Origin: Arthrobacter sp. FB24
GTDB lineage: Bacteria > Actinomycetota > Actinomycetes > Actinomycetales > Micrococcaceae
DNA: 64,000 bases
Direction: 5' to 3'
NCBI RefSeq assembly: GCF_000196235.1
Contig: NC_008541.1
Span: 1,674,001-1,738,000 of the forward strand
The notes below the pieces were generated by a model. The model made no database searches. It was not told the origin of the DNA and was given only the letters and a program-made list of their open reading frames with translations. Shown piece by piece: positions 1 through 12,997 of the stretch; position 1 is the first letter of the stretch, and each line of letters starts with the position of its first letter. The position numbers and the translations under genes are program-made.

Positions 1-2
1 TC

Positions 3-593
3 CGCAAGCCGGCACCCCAACGCTACGAACACGACCATCCCGGGGACCTGGTACACGTGGACATCAAGAAACTCGGACGCATCCCAGACGGCGGCGGGCA
101 CCGCGCCCTGGGACGGGCGGCAGGCCGTAAGAACCGCCGGGCCGGGACCGGCTACGCCTACCTGCACCACGCCGTGGATGACCATTCCCGCCTGGCCTAC
201 TCCGAAATACTCACCGACGAAAAGAAGGAAACCGCCACAGCGTTCTGGTTCCGCGCCGCATCGTTCTTCGCCGCCCACGGCATCACTGTCAGAGCCGTGC
301 TCACCGATAACGGCGCTTGCTACCGCTCCAGAGCCTTCACAGCCGCCCTGGGCCCGAACATCAAGCACCGCAGGACTCGGCCCTACCGGCCACAGACCAA
401 TGGCAAGGTAGAACGCTTCAACCGGACCCTCAACACGGAATGGGCCTACGCCCGGCCCTACACATCAGAAGCCGAGCGAGCAGCCACCTACCCCGGTTGG
501 CTACATCAGTACAATCATCACAGAACTCATACCGGCATCGGAGGAAAAACTCCCATCAGCCGCGTTCACAACCTCCGTGGGAATTACATCTAG
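3..593 (+). CDS. IS481-family transposase, 3' part (5' end outside window)
   Basis: The reading frame is open from the window edge, so the ATG-less GTG at 57 is internal and not the true start. The visible 196 residues form the C-terminal half of an integrase-core (rve) DDE transposase: HVDIKKLGRI carries the first Asp, LTDNG the second, and VERFNRTL the catalytic Glu. YRPQTNGKVERFNRTLN and the closing HYNHHRTH-like segment (here YNHHRTHTGIGGKTP) are typical of IS481. The frame is undamaged as far as it can be seen, so the element may be intact. It sits upstream of, and in the same direction as, the helR-like gene. Confidence 0.93.
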   Translation, partial: RKPAPQRYEHDHPGDLVHVDIKKLGRIPDGGGHRALGRAAGRKNRRAGTGYAYLHHAVDDHSRLAYSEILTDEKKETATAFWFRAASFFAAHGITVRAVLTDNGACYRSRAFTAALGPNIKHRRTRPYRPQTNGKVERFNRTLNTEWAYARPYTSEAERAATYPGWLHQYNHHRTHTGIGGKTPISRVHNLRGNYI

Positions 594-625
594 GGCTCAC
601 TGAAATGTTTCAGACGCGTTCATCA
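594..625. mobile_element. probable right end of the IS481-type element
   Basis: The transposase stop is at 591-593 and the helR-like start at 676, so the right terminus must lie in this 82-bp gap. A 14-bp perfect palindrome, CTGAAATGTTTCAG (600-613), falls where the terminal repeat is expected. The left end is outside the window, so the inverted repeat and target duplication cannot be confirmed and the boundary is approximate. Confidence 0.4.
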
Positions 626-675
626 AAATGGTTGTAGAATGGACGGTCTGTCTTTTGCGATAGGGGAAAGTCTCG

Positions 676-2904
676 ATGCTCGACGCTGATTTGGCCCATG
701 AACGGGACTATGTTGCCGGACTGTATGCCCGCCTTGATGAGCTGCGCGAGGAAAAGCGCACTCAACTTGCCCAGGTCCGCCGTGCCGGTGCCGTGGGAAC
801 CATGCAAAATGTTTCCGAACGGGATGCCTTTGCGGCGCTCTATGAGGACCGCCTGGCACAGCTGGATGCTGTGGACGACCGGCTTGTTTTCGGCCGCCTG
901 GACCTGGACTCGGGGGAGGCACAGTACATCGGCCGTATCGGTCTGACGACTGATGACCTCCAGCGGCTCATGGTCGACTGGCGCGCGCCCGAGGCCGGGC
1001 ACTTCTACCAGGCCACTGCCTTCGACCGCCAGGGCGTGCGCCGCCGGCGCCACCTGATTCTGCAGGGCCGCGAGGTCAAGGCCATAGAAGACGACGTCCT
1101 CGACGCCGACATGCTGGCCGACAACGAGTCCCTGCAGGGGGAGGGCGCGCTGCTGGCCGCCCTGAACTCCAAGCGGACCGGACGCATGTCGGACATCGTG
1201 GGCACCATCCAGTCGGAGCAGGACCGGATCATCCGCTCGTCCATCTCCGGCGCCGTCGTCGTCCAGGGCGGCCCCGGTACAGGCAAGACGGCGGTTGCGC
1301 TGCACCGCGCAGCGTACCTCCTCTACACCCACCGTGACCGGCTGAAGACCGCCGGTGTGCTCCTGGTGGGTCCGTCGTCGTCGTTCATGAAATACATTGA
1401 GCGCGTCCTGCCGTCACTCGGCGAGACAGGCGTGGTCATGGCAAGTGTCGGCCGGCTGATGCCCGGCATCAACGCTGTGCCCGAACAGGAAGCGGACGTC
1501 GCTGCCGTCAAGGGCAGGCTGGATATGGCCGAGGTGGTTGCCAACGCCGTTTCCAACCGGCAGCGCATTCCGGCTGAGAACCGGATCCTTGAAGTTGACG
1601 GCCGCAAGCTGGTCCTGACTCCCCGACAGGTGCGGCGGGCCCGGGAAAAAGCCCGTGCCACCCACAAGCCGCACAACGAGGCGCGCCTGACGTTCGTGAA
1701 GATCCTGCTCCGTGAGCTCACCGAGCAGATGACCGAGCTCGTCGAGGCCGGCAGCATCGGCAACAATGCCGACCGTTCGTACCTCGCCGAGGACGTCCGC
1801 ACTGCACGCGATGTCCGGATTGCACTCAATCTGTGCTGGATGCCGATGACCCCGGAGAAGCTCATCTCCGAGCTGTTCAGCAAGCCGGCCATCCTGGAGG
1901 CCTGCACGCCCCACCTGACAGATGCTGAACGAGCTCTCCTCAGCCGCCCGGCCGACAGCCCCTGGACCGAAGCCGACGTGCCGTTGCTGGATGAAGCGGC
2001 CGAATTGCTGGGTGAGCTTGATCCCGCCGCCGGCCGCGGACTGGCACAGCAGGAGCACGACCGTGCCCGGGATATCGCCAACGCCAAGCAGACCCTGGTA
2101 AACATGGAAACCGCCGGGGTGGACGTGCTGATGACGGCCGAGGAACTCGTCGACCAGAACCAGGAGCGGGAAGCGCGGCTCACCGCGGCGGAGCGGGCCA
2201 CCAGCGACCGCACGTGGGCCTTCGGGCACATCGTCGTCGATGAGGCGCAGGAGCTGTCGCCCATGCAGTGGCGGCTCCTGGTGCGGCGTTGCCCGCTGAA
2301 GTCGTTCACGATCGTGGGCGACATCGCCCAGACGAGTTCCGTTGCGGGGGCCAAGTCCTGGCAGAGCGCGCTGGAGCCGATGTTCGGCGACCGCTGGCAG
2401 CTCGAGGAGCTCACCGTCAACTACCGCACGCCATCCCAGATCGCGGAGGCGGCGGCACGGATGGCCACCGCCGCCGGTCTGGTGATCTCTGCTCCCAAGG
2501 CCGTCCGCGAAGGCCGCTGGTCGCCGATCATTGACCGGGTGGAGGACGGGGCTATCGTCAGCAGGCTCGTTGAGGTCCTTCCGGATGAGCTGGACGCGCT
2601 CGACGGCGGCCTGCTTGCGGTGATTGCCGACGGCGAACTGCTGCCGCAGGCCACTTCTGCCCTGCGCGCTGCCTACGGCCGCCGCGTCGGTACCGGGGCC
2701 GGCAGTTACGAGCAGGACATTGTGGTTATCAGCCCGCGGGAGGCCAAGGGCCTGGAATTCGATGGCGTGGTGGTGCTGGAGCCGTCGATGATGCTCAACC
2801 ATGAACACGGACGCGTCGGCGACCTCTACGTTGCCATGACCCGGCCAACCCAGCGGCTGCGGCTGATCGCGGCCGCCCCGGTGCCGGCAGGCATCGAACG
2901 CTGA
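676..2904 (+). CDS. helR: HelD/HelR-type RNA polymerase recycling ATPase (superfamily 1 helicase-like)
   Basis: A 742-aa SF1 UvrD-like ATPase. It has Walker A GGPGTGKTAVALHR near residue 200, a DEAQELS Walker B/motif II near 522, GDIAQTSS (motif III) and a C-terminal VAMTRPTQRL (motif VI). An extended charged N-terminal region precedes the ATPase core, as in HelD proteins, which insert arms into RNA polymerase to release stalled or rifamycin-bound enzyme. The family role is known; the function here is inferred. The ATG at 676 follows an AGGGGAAAG ribosome-binding site (662-670). The gene lies 82 bp downstream of the transposase, and no rifamycin-associated element (GGGGCTTGC-type palindrome) was seen in that gap. 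Confidence 0.88.
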   Translation: MLDADLAHERDYVAGLYARLDELREEKRTQLAQVRRAGAVGTMQNVSERDAFAALYEDRLAQLDAVDDRLVFGRLDLDSGEAQYIGRIGLTTDDLQRLMVDWRAPEAGHFYQATAFDRQGVRRRRHLILQGREVKAIEDDVLDADMLADNESLQGEGALLAALNSKRTGRMSDIVGTIQSEQDRIIRSSISGAVVVQGGPGTGKTAVALHRAAYLLYTHRDRLKTAGVLLVGPSSSFMKYIERVLPSLGETGVVMASVGRLMPGINAVPEQEADVAAVKGRLDMAEVVANAVSNRQRIPAENRILEVDGRKLVLTPRQVRRAREKARATHKPHNEARLTFVKILLRELTEQMTELVEAGSIGNNADRSYLAEDVRTARDVRIALNLCWMPMTPEKLISELFSKPAILEACTPHLTDAERALLSRPADSPWTEADVPLLDEAAELLGELDPAAGRGLAQQEHDRARDIANAKQTLVNMETAGVDVLMTAEELVDQNQEREARLTAAERATSDRTWAFGHIVVDEAQELSPMQWRLLVRRCPLKSFTIVGDIAQTSSVAGAKSWQSALEPMFGDRWQLEELTVNYRTPSQIAEAAARMATAAGLVISAPKAVREGRWSPIIDRVEDGAIVSRLVEVLPDELDALDGGLLAVIADGELLPQATSALRAAYGRRVGTGAGSYEQDIVVISPREAKGLEFDGVVVLEPSMMLNHEHGRVGDLYVAMTRPTQRLRLIAAAPVPAGIER

Positions 2905-2912
2905 ACCCCGGA

Positions 2913-2945
2913 GGCGGGAGGACCGGATTGTCCCGGACTCCCGCC
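2913..2945 (+). terminator. hairpin after helR
   Basis: GGCGGGAG (2913-2920) pairs perfectly with CTCCCGCC (2938-2945) just after the helR stop, with further GC-rich pairing possible in the loop. There is no T-run, as is common for actinobacterial terminators. Confidence 0.5.
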
Positions 2946-2991
2946 ACCCCGGAGGCGCTGTCACGCAGCGCTGTGGCCCGGGCAATCCTGC

Positions 2992-3005
2992 TAACTTAGA
3001 TCACG
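2992..3005 (+). promoter_or_regulatory. -10 box of leaderless tyrS promoter
   Basis: TAACTT (2992-2997) is followed by 7 nt and then the GTG start at 3005. There is no Shine-Dalgarno sequence, so the transcript probably starts at the start codon. No good -35 box is visible. Confidence 0.5.
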
Positions 3006-4318
3006 TGTCCCAACTAAATGATCTCGAGTCCCAGCAGAACGATCCGACCTTTGCCAACATCTGGCAAGAGCTCAACTGGCGCGGCCTGGTCCACGTATCC
3101 ACTGATGAAGTGGAACTGGAAAAGCTGCTCGCCGGGGACCCGATCACCTATTACTGCGGGTTCGATCCAACCGCACCCAGCCTGCACCTGGGCAACCTCG
3201 TGCAATTGCTCCTGATGCGCCGCCTTCAGCTCGCCGGCCACAAGCCGCTGGGCCTGGTTGGCGGATCCACCGGCCTGATCGGTGATCCGAGGCCGACGGC
3301 GGAGCGCACCTTGAACACCAAGGACACCGTTTCTGAGTGGGTCGGTTACCTTCAGGCCCAAGTGCGCCGCTTCCTGAGCTTTGACGGCGACAACGCCGCC
3401 AGGATGGTCAATAACCTCGACTGGACTGCCCCGCTTAGCGCCATTGATTTCCTTCGCGAAATCGGCAAGCACTTCCGGGTCGGCACCATGCTCCGCAAGG
3501 ATGCCGTTGCCTCCCGTCTCAGTTCGGATGAGGGCATCAGTTACACCGAGTTCAGCTACCAGATCCTGCAGGGCATGGACTACCTCCAGCTCTTCCGTGA
3601 CTACGGCTGTGTCCTGGAGACCGGTGGCTCGGACCAGTGGGGCAACCTCACCAGCGGTACCGAACTTATCCGCAAGGTGGAGGGTAAGCACGTGCATGCG
3701 CTTGGTACGCCGCTCATCACCAACTCGGACGGCACCAAGTTCGGAAAGAGCGAGGGCAACGCCATCTGGCTTGATCCGGAGATGTGCAGCCCCTACGCCT
3801 TCTACCAGTTCTGGCTCAACACCGCTGATGCCGACGTTGCCGCGCGGCTGAAGGTGTTCACCTTCCTGACCCGGGCAGAGATAGAAGCCCTGGAGGTTTC
3901 CATCGCCGAGCGCCCCTTCGCCCGCGAAGGCCAGCGCCGGCTGGCGTTCGAAGTGACCTCGCTGGTCCACGGCGTGGAGGCTACGGAGAAGGTCATCGCC
4001 GCCTCGGCGGCACTTTTCGGCGGAGGCGATCTCGCGGCGCTGGACGAGCAAACCCTCTCGGCCGCGACCGCCGAACTCCCCTCGGTGCGCGTTGACCCGG
4101 ACGGGACGGGCATTGTGGATCTGCTCGTGGCCTCGGGGCTCGCGGACAGCAAGTCGGCCGCCCGCCGGACGGTCGGCGAAGGCGGCGCCTACGTCAACAA
4201 CACCAAGGTCACCGATCCGGATGCAGTCATTCCGGGCAGCGAACTCCTGCACGGGCGTTACCTGCTCCTGCGCCGCGGGAAGAAAAACCTGGCAACCGTG
4301 GAAGTGGCAGCTTCCTAG
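3005..4318 (+). CDS. tyrS: tyrosyl-tRNA synthetase
   Basis: A 437-aa class I aminoacyl-tRNA synthetase that charges tRNA-Tyr. The HIGH-like motif is PSLHLGNL (about residues 58-65), tyrosine recognition is seen in GGSDQWGN, and the KMSKS equivalent is KFGKSEGN. A C-terminal S4 RNA-binding domain follows (LADSKSAARR to the end). Full length for the bacterial TyrS family. The GTG at 3005 is preferred because the first residues fit and a -10 box lies 7 nt upstream. It directly precedes the rRNA operon, the same order as tyrS-rrnB in fast-growing mycobacteria (established knowledge). Confidence 0.96.
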   Translation: MSQLNDLESQQNDPTFANIWQELNWRGLVHVSTDEVELEKLLAGDPITYYCGFDPTAPSLHLGNLVQLLLMRRLQLAGHKPLGLVGGSTGLIGDPRPTAERTLNTKDTVSEWVGYLQAQVRRFLSFDGDNAARMVNNLDWTAPLSAIDFLREIGKHFRVGTMLRKDAVASRLSSDEGISYTEFSYQILQGMDYLQLFRDYGCVLETGGSDQWGNLTSGTELIRKVEGKHVHALGTPLITNSDGTKFGKSEGNAIWLDPEMCSPYAFYQFWLNTADADVAARLKVFTFLTRAEIEALEVSIAERPFAREGQRRLAFEVTSLVHGVEATEKVIAASAALFGGGDLAALDEQTLSAATAELPSVRVDPDGTGIVDLLVASGLADSKSAARRTVGEGGAYVNNTKVTDPDAVIPGSELLHGRYLLLRRGKKNLATVEVAAS

Positions 4319-4342
4319 GAACGGGCGCACCCAAGAAGTCAT

Positions 4343-4391
4343 TTACACGCTCCTTTCCGGCCGATTTGCGCGGCCGGGGAGGAGCGTGTAA
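4343..4391 (+). terminator. terminator after tyrS
   Basis: A 21-bp stem (4343-4363 with 4371-4391, two G-U type imperfections) with a 7-nt loop, followed by TGTTTT. This is a strong intrinsic terminator separating tyrS from the rRNA operon. Confidence 0.85.
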
Positions 4392-4540
4392 TGTTTTCTG
4401 AGTCGCCGCCGCTGAGTGGTGACAAACCCCCTACAAATGAGAAGCAATTCTTCATGCGCAAGGCGCAGATATGAAAAATTGCTTCGCATTTTGCTGGGCG
4501 GATTCGATCCACCAAGTGAATTCCGGGAGAATAACCGGAT

Positions 4541-4569
4541 TTGCAAAGTGGAAATGAATGAAATAAGCT
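4541..4569 (+). promoter_or_regulatory. rRNA operon promoter
   Basis: TTGCAA (-35, 4541-4546), a 17-bp spacer and TAAGCT (-10, 4564-4569) lie in the AT-rich region upstream of 16S. The predicted start is near 4576, giving a leader of about 255 nt. It is the best-matching sigma-70 type promoter in 4392-4832; other promoters may exist. Confidence 0.6.
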
Positions 4570-4576
4570 AGAAACA

Positions 4577-4832
4577 TCGCAGCGAAGAAATGATAACAAA
4601 GAATTCACTGGAATTCAAATAATTGTTTGAAAAGTATTCGGGTGTGTCTGTTGTTTGAGAACTCAATAGTGTGCCAAGTTTGTTGATACCAATTTATTTT
4701 ATGGATTGGTTGAATTGACTGGATTATGCCACCCCGTGGTGTGGTCTGGTTTTTACAGCTGGTTTCAAATTTTGTGCAGCCGCTTTCTTCCGTTTTCCCG
4801 GGGGTGGTGGTTGTGTCTGTTTTTGTTTTACT
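4577..4832 (+). other. rRNA leader with 16S processing stem arm
   Basis: The transcribed leader between promoter and mature 16S is AT-rich and contains no credible ORF. It holds the TTGTTTGAGAACTCAATAG-type segment found in Micrococcaceae rrn leaders. Positions 4650-4679 are complementary to 6574-6603 downstream of 16S, with four wobbles and two mismatches in the main 23-nt part. This is the likely RNase III-type processing stem for pre-16S. Confidence 0.65.
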
Positions 4833-10011
<5,179 letters not shown>

Positions 10012-10231
10012 CACACCCTTTTCGTGAACGGATTCAAAAGACGTTCACACCAGGAAAGGGTACAAAGAAAAACAAGACTGCTTGCGTCCACTATGTGGTT
10101 CCCAAACAACAAACCCGTTGCTTGAGGAACAAAACACAACAACATAACAACACCACACCTGCCCTGAGCGGCAGGAGCATGTTGTAACCACTAATTTTCC
10201 CAACCCCCGCACCGGGGGTCCGGGTAGAAGG
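10012..10231 (+). other. 23S-5S spacer
   Basis: The spacer holds the 3' arm of the 23S processing stem (10080-10118) and a 7-bp hairpin with a 3-nt loop (10203-10219, ACCCCCG/CGGGGGT) shortly before 5S. No gene is seen. Confidence 0.75.
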
Positions 10232-10351
10232 GTTACGGCGGTCATAGCGTGGGGGAAACGCCCGGTCCCATTCCGAACCCGGAAGCTAAGACCCACAGCG
10301 CCGATGGTACTGCACCCGGGAGGGTGTGGGAGAGTAGGTCACCGCCGGAAC
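10232..10351 (+). rRNA. rrf: 5S ribosomal RNA
   Basis: 120 nt. The terminal helix is formed by GTTACGGCGG (10232-10241) and CCGCCGGAAC (10342-10351). The CCCGGTCCCATTCCGAACCC loop region and GGGTGTGGGAGAGTAGGTC segment are typical of actinobacterial 5S. Confidence 0.97.
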
Positions 10352-10364
10352 ATCATTCAGGTCG

Positions 10365-10396
10365 AGAGCCCCAACCAGGCAACTGGTCGGGGCTCT
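10365..10396 (+). terminator. rRNA operon terminator
   Basis: A 14-bp stem AGAGCCCCAACCAG / CTGGTCGGGGCTCT with one A-C mismatch and the loop GCAA, 13 bp after 5S. There is no T-tract. Confidence 0.85.
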
Positions 10397-10948
10397 CCCA
10401 CGTTAACCACCAAAACCCCTTTGCCGGCCGCTCCCGCACTGCCGCCCCCTGGGACGCTCTCTCACATCCAGCCCCCCTTCCGGCCCACGCTCCCTCATTA
10501 CCTGCCGTGTTGCTATCCCCCCTGCGGCACCCGGGCCTGACACCCGGCCCTGGCACGTGGGCCACACACCGCCGTCGAACCCCGCCACAACCGAGAGAGC
10601 CTCCCCAGGGGGAGTGCCAAAGGTGAGAGAGCGTCCGCAAACAACCCGCCGCAACTGAGAGAGCGTCGCCAAGGGAGGCCGGCTGTCCCTGGATTTGGCC
10701 TGAGCAGCTACTGGGAGCGAAGCCCTGACCGGGCCAGATGCTGACACAGGAACCACGTCCATGTGAGGCTTGCCACGAGAGCAGGCTTCGGGGCTGGGGC
10801 AGTTAGTTGGTGAGCGGTGACTCGCCTAGAATTGCAAGAGATGTACGGACTTGGAAGCGCTTTATTTCGGGTTGCGTAGGATAACGAAACACGGATAAGA
10901 GCGGCTGCGATTGCGCCAGTGGTCGGCTCACAACAGGAGGAATCCAAC
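10397..10948. other. 552-bp non-coding region
   Basis: No ORF with family features is seen. The left half carries the GAGAGAGCGTC repeats listed separately. The right half holds two -10-like boxes, TAGAAT (10827-10832) and TAGGAT (10877-10882, with TTGGAA 20 bp upstream). These could drive the downstream repeat-protein gene with a 5' untranslated region of about 60-110 nt. Confidence 0.6.
10453..10667. repeat. GAGAGAGCGTC short-repeat array
   Basis: Four copies of an 11-mer GAGAGAGC(G/C)TC: minus strand at 10453-10463, and plus strand at 10593-10603, 10625-10635 and 10657-10667. The three plus-strand copies are exactly 32 bp apart. The sequence between them is related (a C-A-A/C-rich block before each core, often CGCCGCAACT-like), so the unit is a degenerate 32-bp tandem repeat. 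It is too short and too variable for a CRISPR array. Function unknown. Confidence 0.7.
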
Positions 10949-12991
10949 ATGGCTGAGCACAACGGCGGAAATCGAAACGGTAAGGACCGCGGCAGCTACG
11001 GAAGTGGCCGGCCTTCGGGCGGAGGACCGTTCCGCGCCTCGAATAATTCAGGCGGCGATCCCCGTGGATTCCGTGCAAAGGACGATCGCAGTGACCGTCC
11101 GCCGCGTGAGGGTGGGGAGCGCCGCAGCTTCGGTGCTGGCGACCGCGATCGTAAGCCCTTTGGCGCCGGCGGCGGCGACCGTGACCGTAAGCCGTTCGGT
11201 GACCGCCCGTCCCGTGAGGGCGGGGAGCGCCGCAGCTTCGGCGCCGGTGGAGCTGGCGACCGCGATCGTAAGCCCTTTGGCGCCGGCGGCGGCGACCGTG
11301 ACCGTAAGCCGTTCGGTGACCGCCCGTCCCGTGAGGGTGGGGAGCGCCGCAGCTTCGGCGCCGGTGGAGCCGGCGACCGTGACCGTAAGCCCTTCGGCGC
11401 CGGTGGAGCCGGCGACCGCGATCGTAAGCCCTTTGGCGCCGGCAGCGGCGACCGCGATCGTAAGTCGTTCGGTGACCGCCCGTCCCGTGAGGGTGGGGAG
11501 CGCCGCAGCTTCGGCGCCGGTGGAGCCGGCGACCGCGATCGTAAGCCCTTTGGCGCCGGCAGCGGCGACCGCGATCGTAAGCCGTTCGGTGACCGCCCGT
11601 CCCGTGAGGGTGGGGAGCGCCGCAGCTTCGGCGCCGGTGGAGCCGGCGACCGTGACCGTAAGCCCTTCGGCGCCGGTAGCGGCGACCGTGACCGTAAGCC
11701 TTTTGGTGATCGGCCGTCCCGTGAGGGTGGGGAGCGTCGCAGCTTCGGTGGTGGCGCCGGCGCCGACCGTAAACCCTACAGCGATCGCCCGCGCCGCGAA
11801 GGCGACGGCGAACGTCGCAGCTTCGGCGGCGGGGACAACCGCAAGCCGTTCGGTGACCGCCAGGAACGGGCGCCCCGCAGCTTTGACCGTGGCGATTCAG
11901 GCCCCCGTGACTTCGGACGCGACCGCCCCGAGGACCGTCCCGCACGCGTACCGAACGCCCGCGACCTGCGCAGCGCCAACCGTCCGGATCGTGAGCGCTC
12001 TCCCGAGATCGACGAAGATGTCACGGGCCAGGAACTGGACCGCGCGACCAAGCACGAGATCAAAACCCTCGAGCCCAAGAGCGCAGAGTGGGTTGCACGC
12101 CACCTGGTGATGGCAGGCCGCCTCATCGACGAAGAACCGGAGCTCGCCTTCCAGCATGCCCTGGCGGCCAGCCGCCGCGGCGGACGTCTCTCCGCAGTGC
12201 GCGAGGCTGTAGGCCTGACCGCCTACGCCGCAGGCCACTACGGTGAAGCCCTGCGCGAGTTCCGCACCTACCGCCGGATTAGCGGCTCCAACGTGCACCT
12301 GCCGGTCATGGCCGACTGCGAACGCGGACTGGGACGGCCGGATCGTGCCCTTGACGTGGCGCGCTCCGAGGAAGCCAACGACCTCGACGCACCCGGCAAA
12401 GTTGAACTGGCCATCGTTGCCGCAGGCGCGCGCACCGACCTGGGCCAGCTGGACGCCGCCGTGGCCGAACTGGAAATTGCCCAGTTGGACATCAACCGCG
12501 CCTTCTCCTACAGCCCTCGCCTCTTCCGCGCCTACGGTGACGCCCTCGCGGCAGTAGGACGGACCGAGGAAGCAGCGAAGTGGCAGCGCCAGGCCGTTGT
12601 TGCTGAAAACGCCCTGGGCCTCGGCGAGGACGAGGAACCTGACATCATCGACCTCGGCTGGGACGAGGAAGAAGAAGCCCGTGAAGAGGAAGCAAGGCGC
12701 CGCCTGCTCGCGCAGCAGCAGGCTGCCAGTGCGCCTGCCCCGTCGCCGGGTGTACGTGACGACAGCCAGTCGGCCCTCGTCGAGGCTGCCGCTTCGGACG
12801 CTGCTGCCCTGGACGAAGGCTCCGACGACGCTGAAGCGGATTACTTTGAATCCGACGACGCTGAATCCGACGAGGACTCAGTTGAGCAGGACGAACTCGA
12901 AGAGGGCACAAGCGGAGACGGCACCACCGAGGACGCCGTCCATGACGCCGGCGATGCGGACATCGCACAGTCGGACCGCGAAAGGGAATAA
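10949..12991 (+). CDS. TPR-like protein with long Arg/Gly/Phe-rich repeat domain
   Basis: 680 aa. AGGAGG (10935-10940) 8 nt upstream fixes the ATG. Residues about 48-305 are a low-complexity, strongly basic repeat built from DRDRKPFGAGGAG and RPSREGGERRSFGAG modules. Residues about 365-560 form a helical, tetratricopeptide-like domain (WVARHLVMAGRLIDEEPELA, then paired A-x-x-A helices). The C-terminal 120 residues are acidic (DEGSDDAEADYFESDDAESDE). Position between tyrS/rrn and the HAD phosphatase matches mycobacterial Rv1691, whose family has the helical domain without the repeats (from memory). RG-rich tracts often bind RNA, so a ribosome-related role is possible but unproven. Confidence 0.8.
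   Translation: MAEHNGGNRNGKDRGSYGSGRPSGGGPFRASNNSGGDPRGFRAKDDRSDRPPREGGERRSFGAGDRDRKPFGAGGGDRDRKPFGDRPSREGGERRSFGAGGAGDRDRKPFGAGGGDRDRKPFGDRPSREGGERRSFGAGGAGDRDRKPFGAGGAGDRDRKPFGAGSGDRDRKSFGDRPSREGGERRSFGAGGAGDRDRKPFGAGSGDRDRKPFGDRPSREGGERRSFGAGGAGDRDRKPFGAGSGDRDRKPFGDRPSREGGERRSFGGGAGADRKPYSDRPRREGDGERRSFGGGDNRKPFGDRQERAPRSFDRGDSGPRDFGRDRPEDRPARVPNARDLRSANRPDRERSPEIDEDVTGQELDRATKHEIKTLEPKSAEWVARHLVMAGRLIDEEPELAFQHALAASRRGGRLSAVREAVGLTAYAAGHYGEALREFRTYRRISGSNVHLPVMADCERGLGRPDRALDVARSEEANDLDAPGKVELAIVAAGARTDLGQLDAAVAELEIAQLDINRAFSYSPRLFRAYGDALAAVGRTEEAAKWQRQAVVAENALGLGEDEEPDIIDLGWDEEEEAREEEARRRLLAQQQAASAPAPSPGVRDDSQSALVEAAASDAAALDEGSDDAEADYFESDDAESDEDSVEQDELEEGTSGDGTTEDAVHDAGDADIAQSDRERE
11093..11880 (+). 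repeat. in-frame 117-bp tandem repeats inside the TPR-like gene
   Basis: Repeat units beginning with the codons for DRPSREGG start at 11093, 11201, 11318, 11474, 11591, 11708 and 11783. Most are 117 bp (39 codons) apart. One is 156 bp because a 39-bp (13-codon) submodule is duplicated, and one is 108 bp. All lengths are multiples of three. Near-identical DNA between units indicates recent expansion and likely length variation between strains. Confidence 0.9.
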
Positions 12992-12997
12992 CTGCGC

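Noticed and set aside
594..675. Rifamycin-associated element before helR
   Set aside because: No GGGGCTTGC-type palindrome in this interval.
1323..2985. Long minus-strand ORFs across the helR-like gene
   Set aside because: Ser/Arg-rich or His/Gly-rich composition typical of antisense frames of GC-rich genes; no motifs.
3014..4342. 442-codon ORF antisense to tyrS
   Set aside because: Mirrors the tyrS codons, has no family motif and no ribosome-binding site. High-GC shadow frame.
10593..10667. Possible mini-CRISPR
   Set aside because: The conserved part is only 11 bp and the intervals are related to each other.
11093..11880. Possible CRISPR array
   Set aside because: Repeats are in-frame, contiguous and code for a protein; no unique spacers and no cas genes.
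10803..11945. 380-codon minus-strand ORF rich in RRR/YGHGRR repeats
   Set aside because: It is the antisense of the in-frame repeat domain and exists only because the repeat is a multiple of three.
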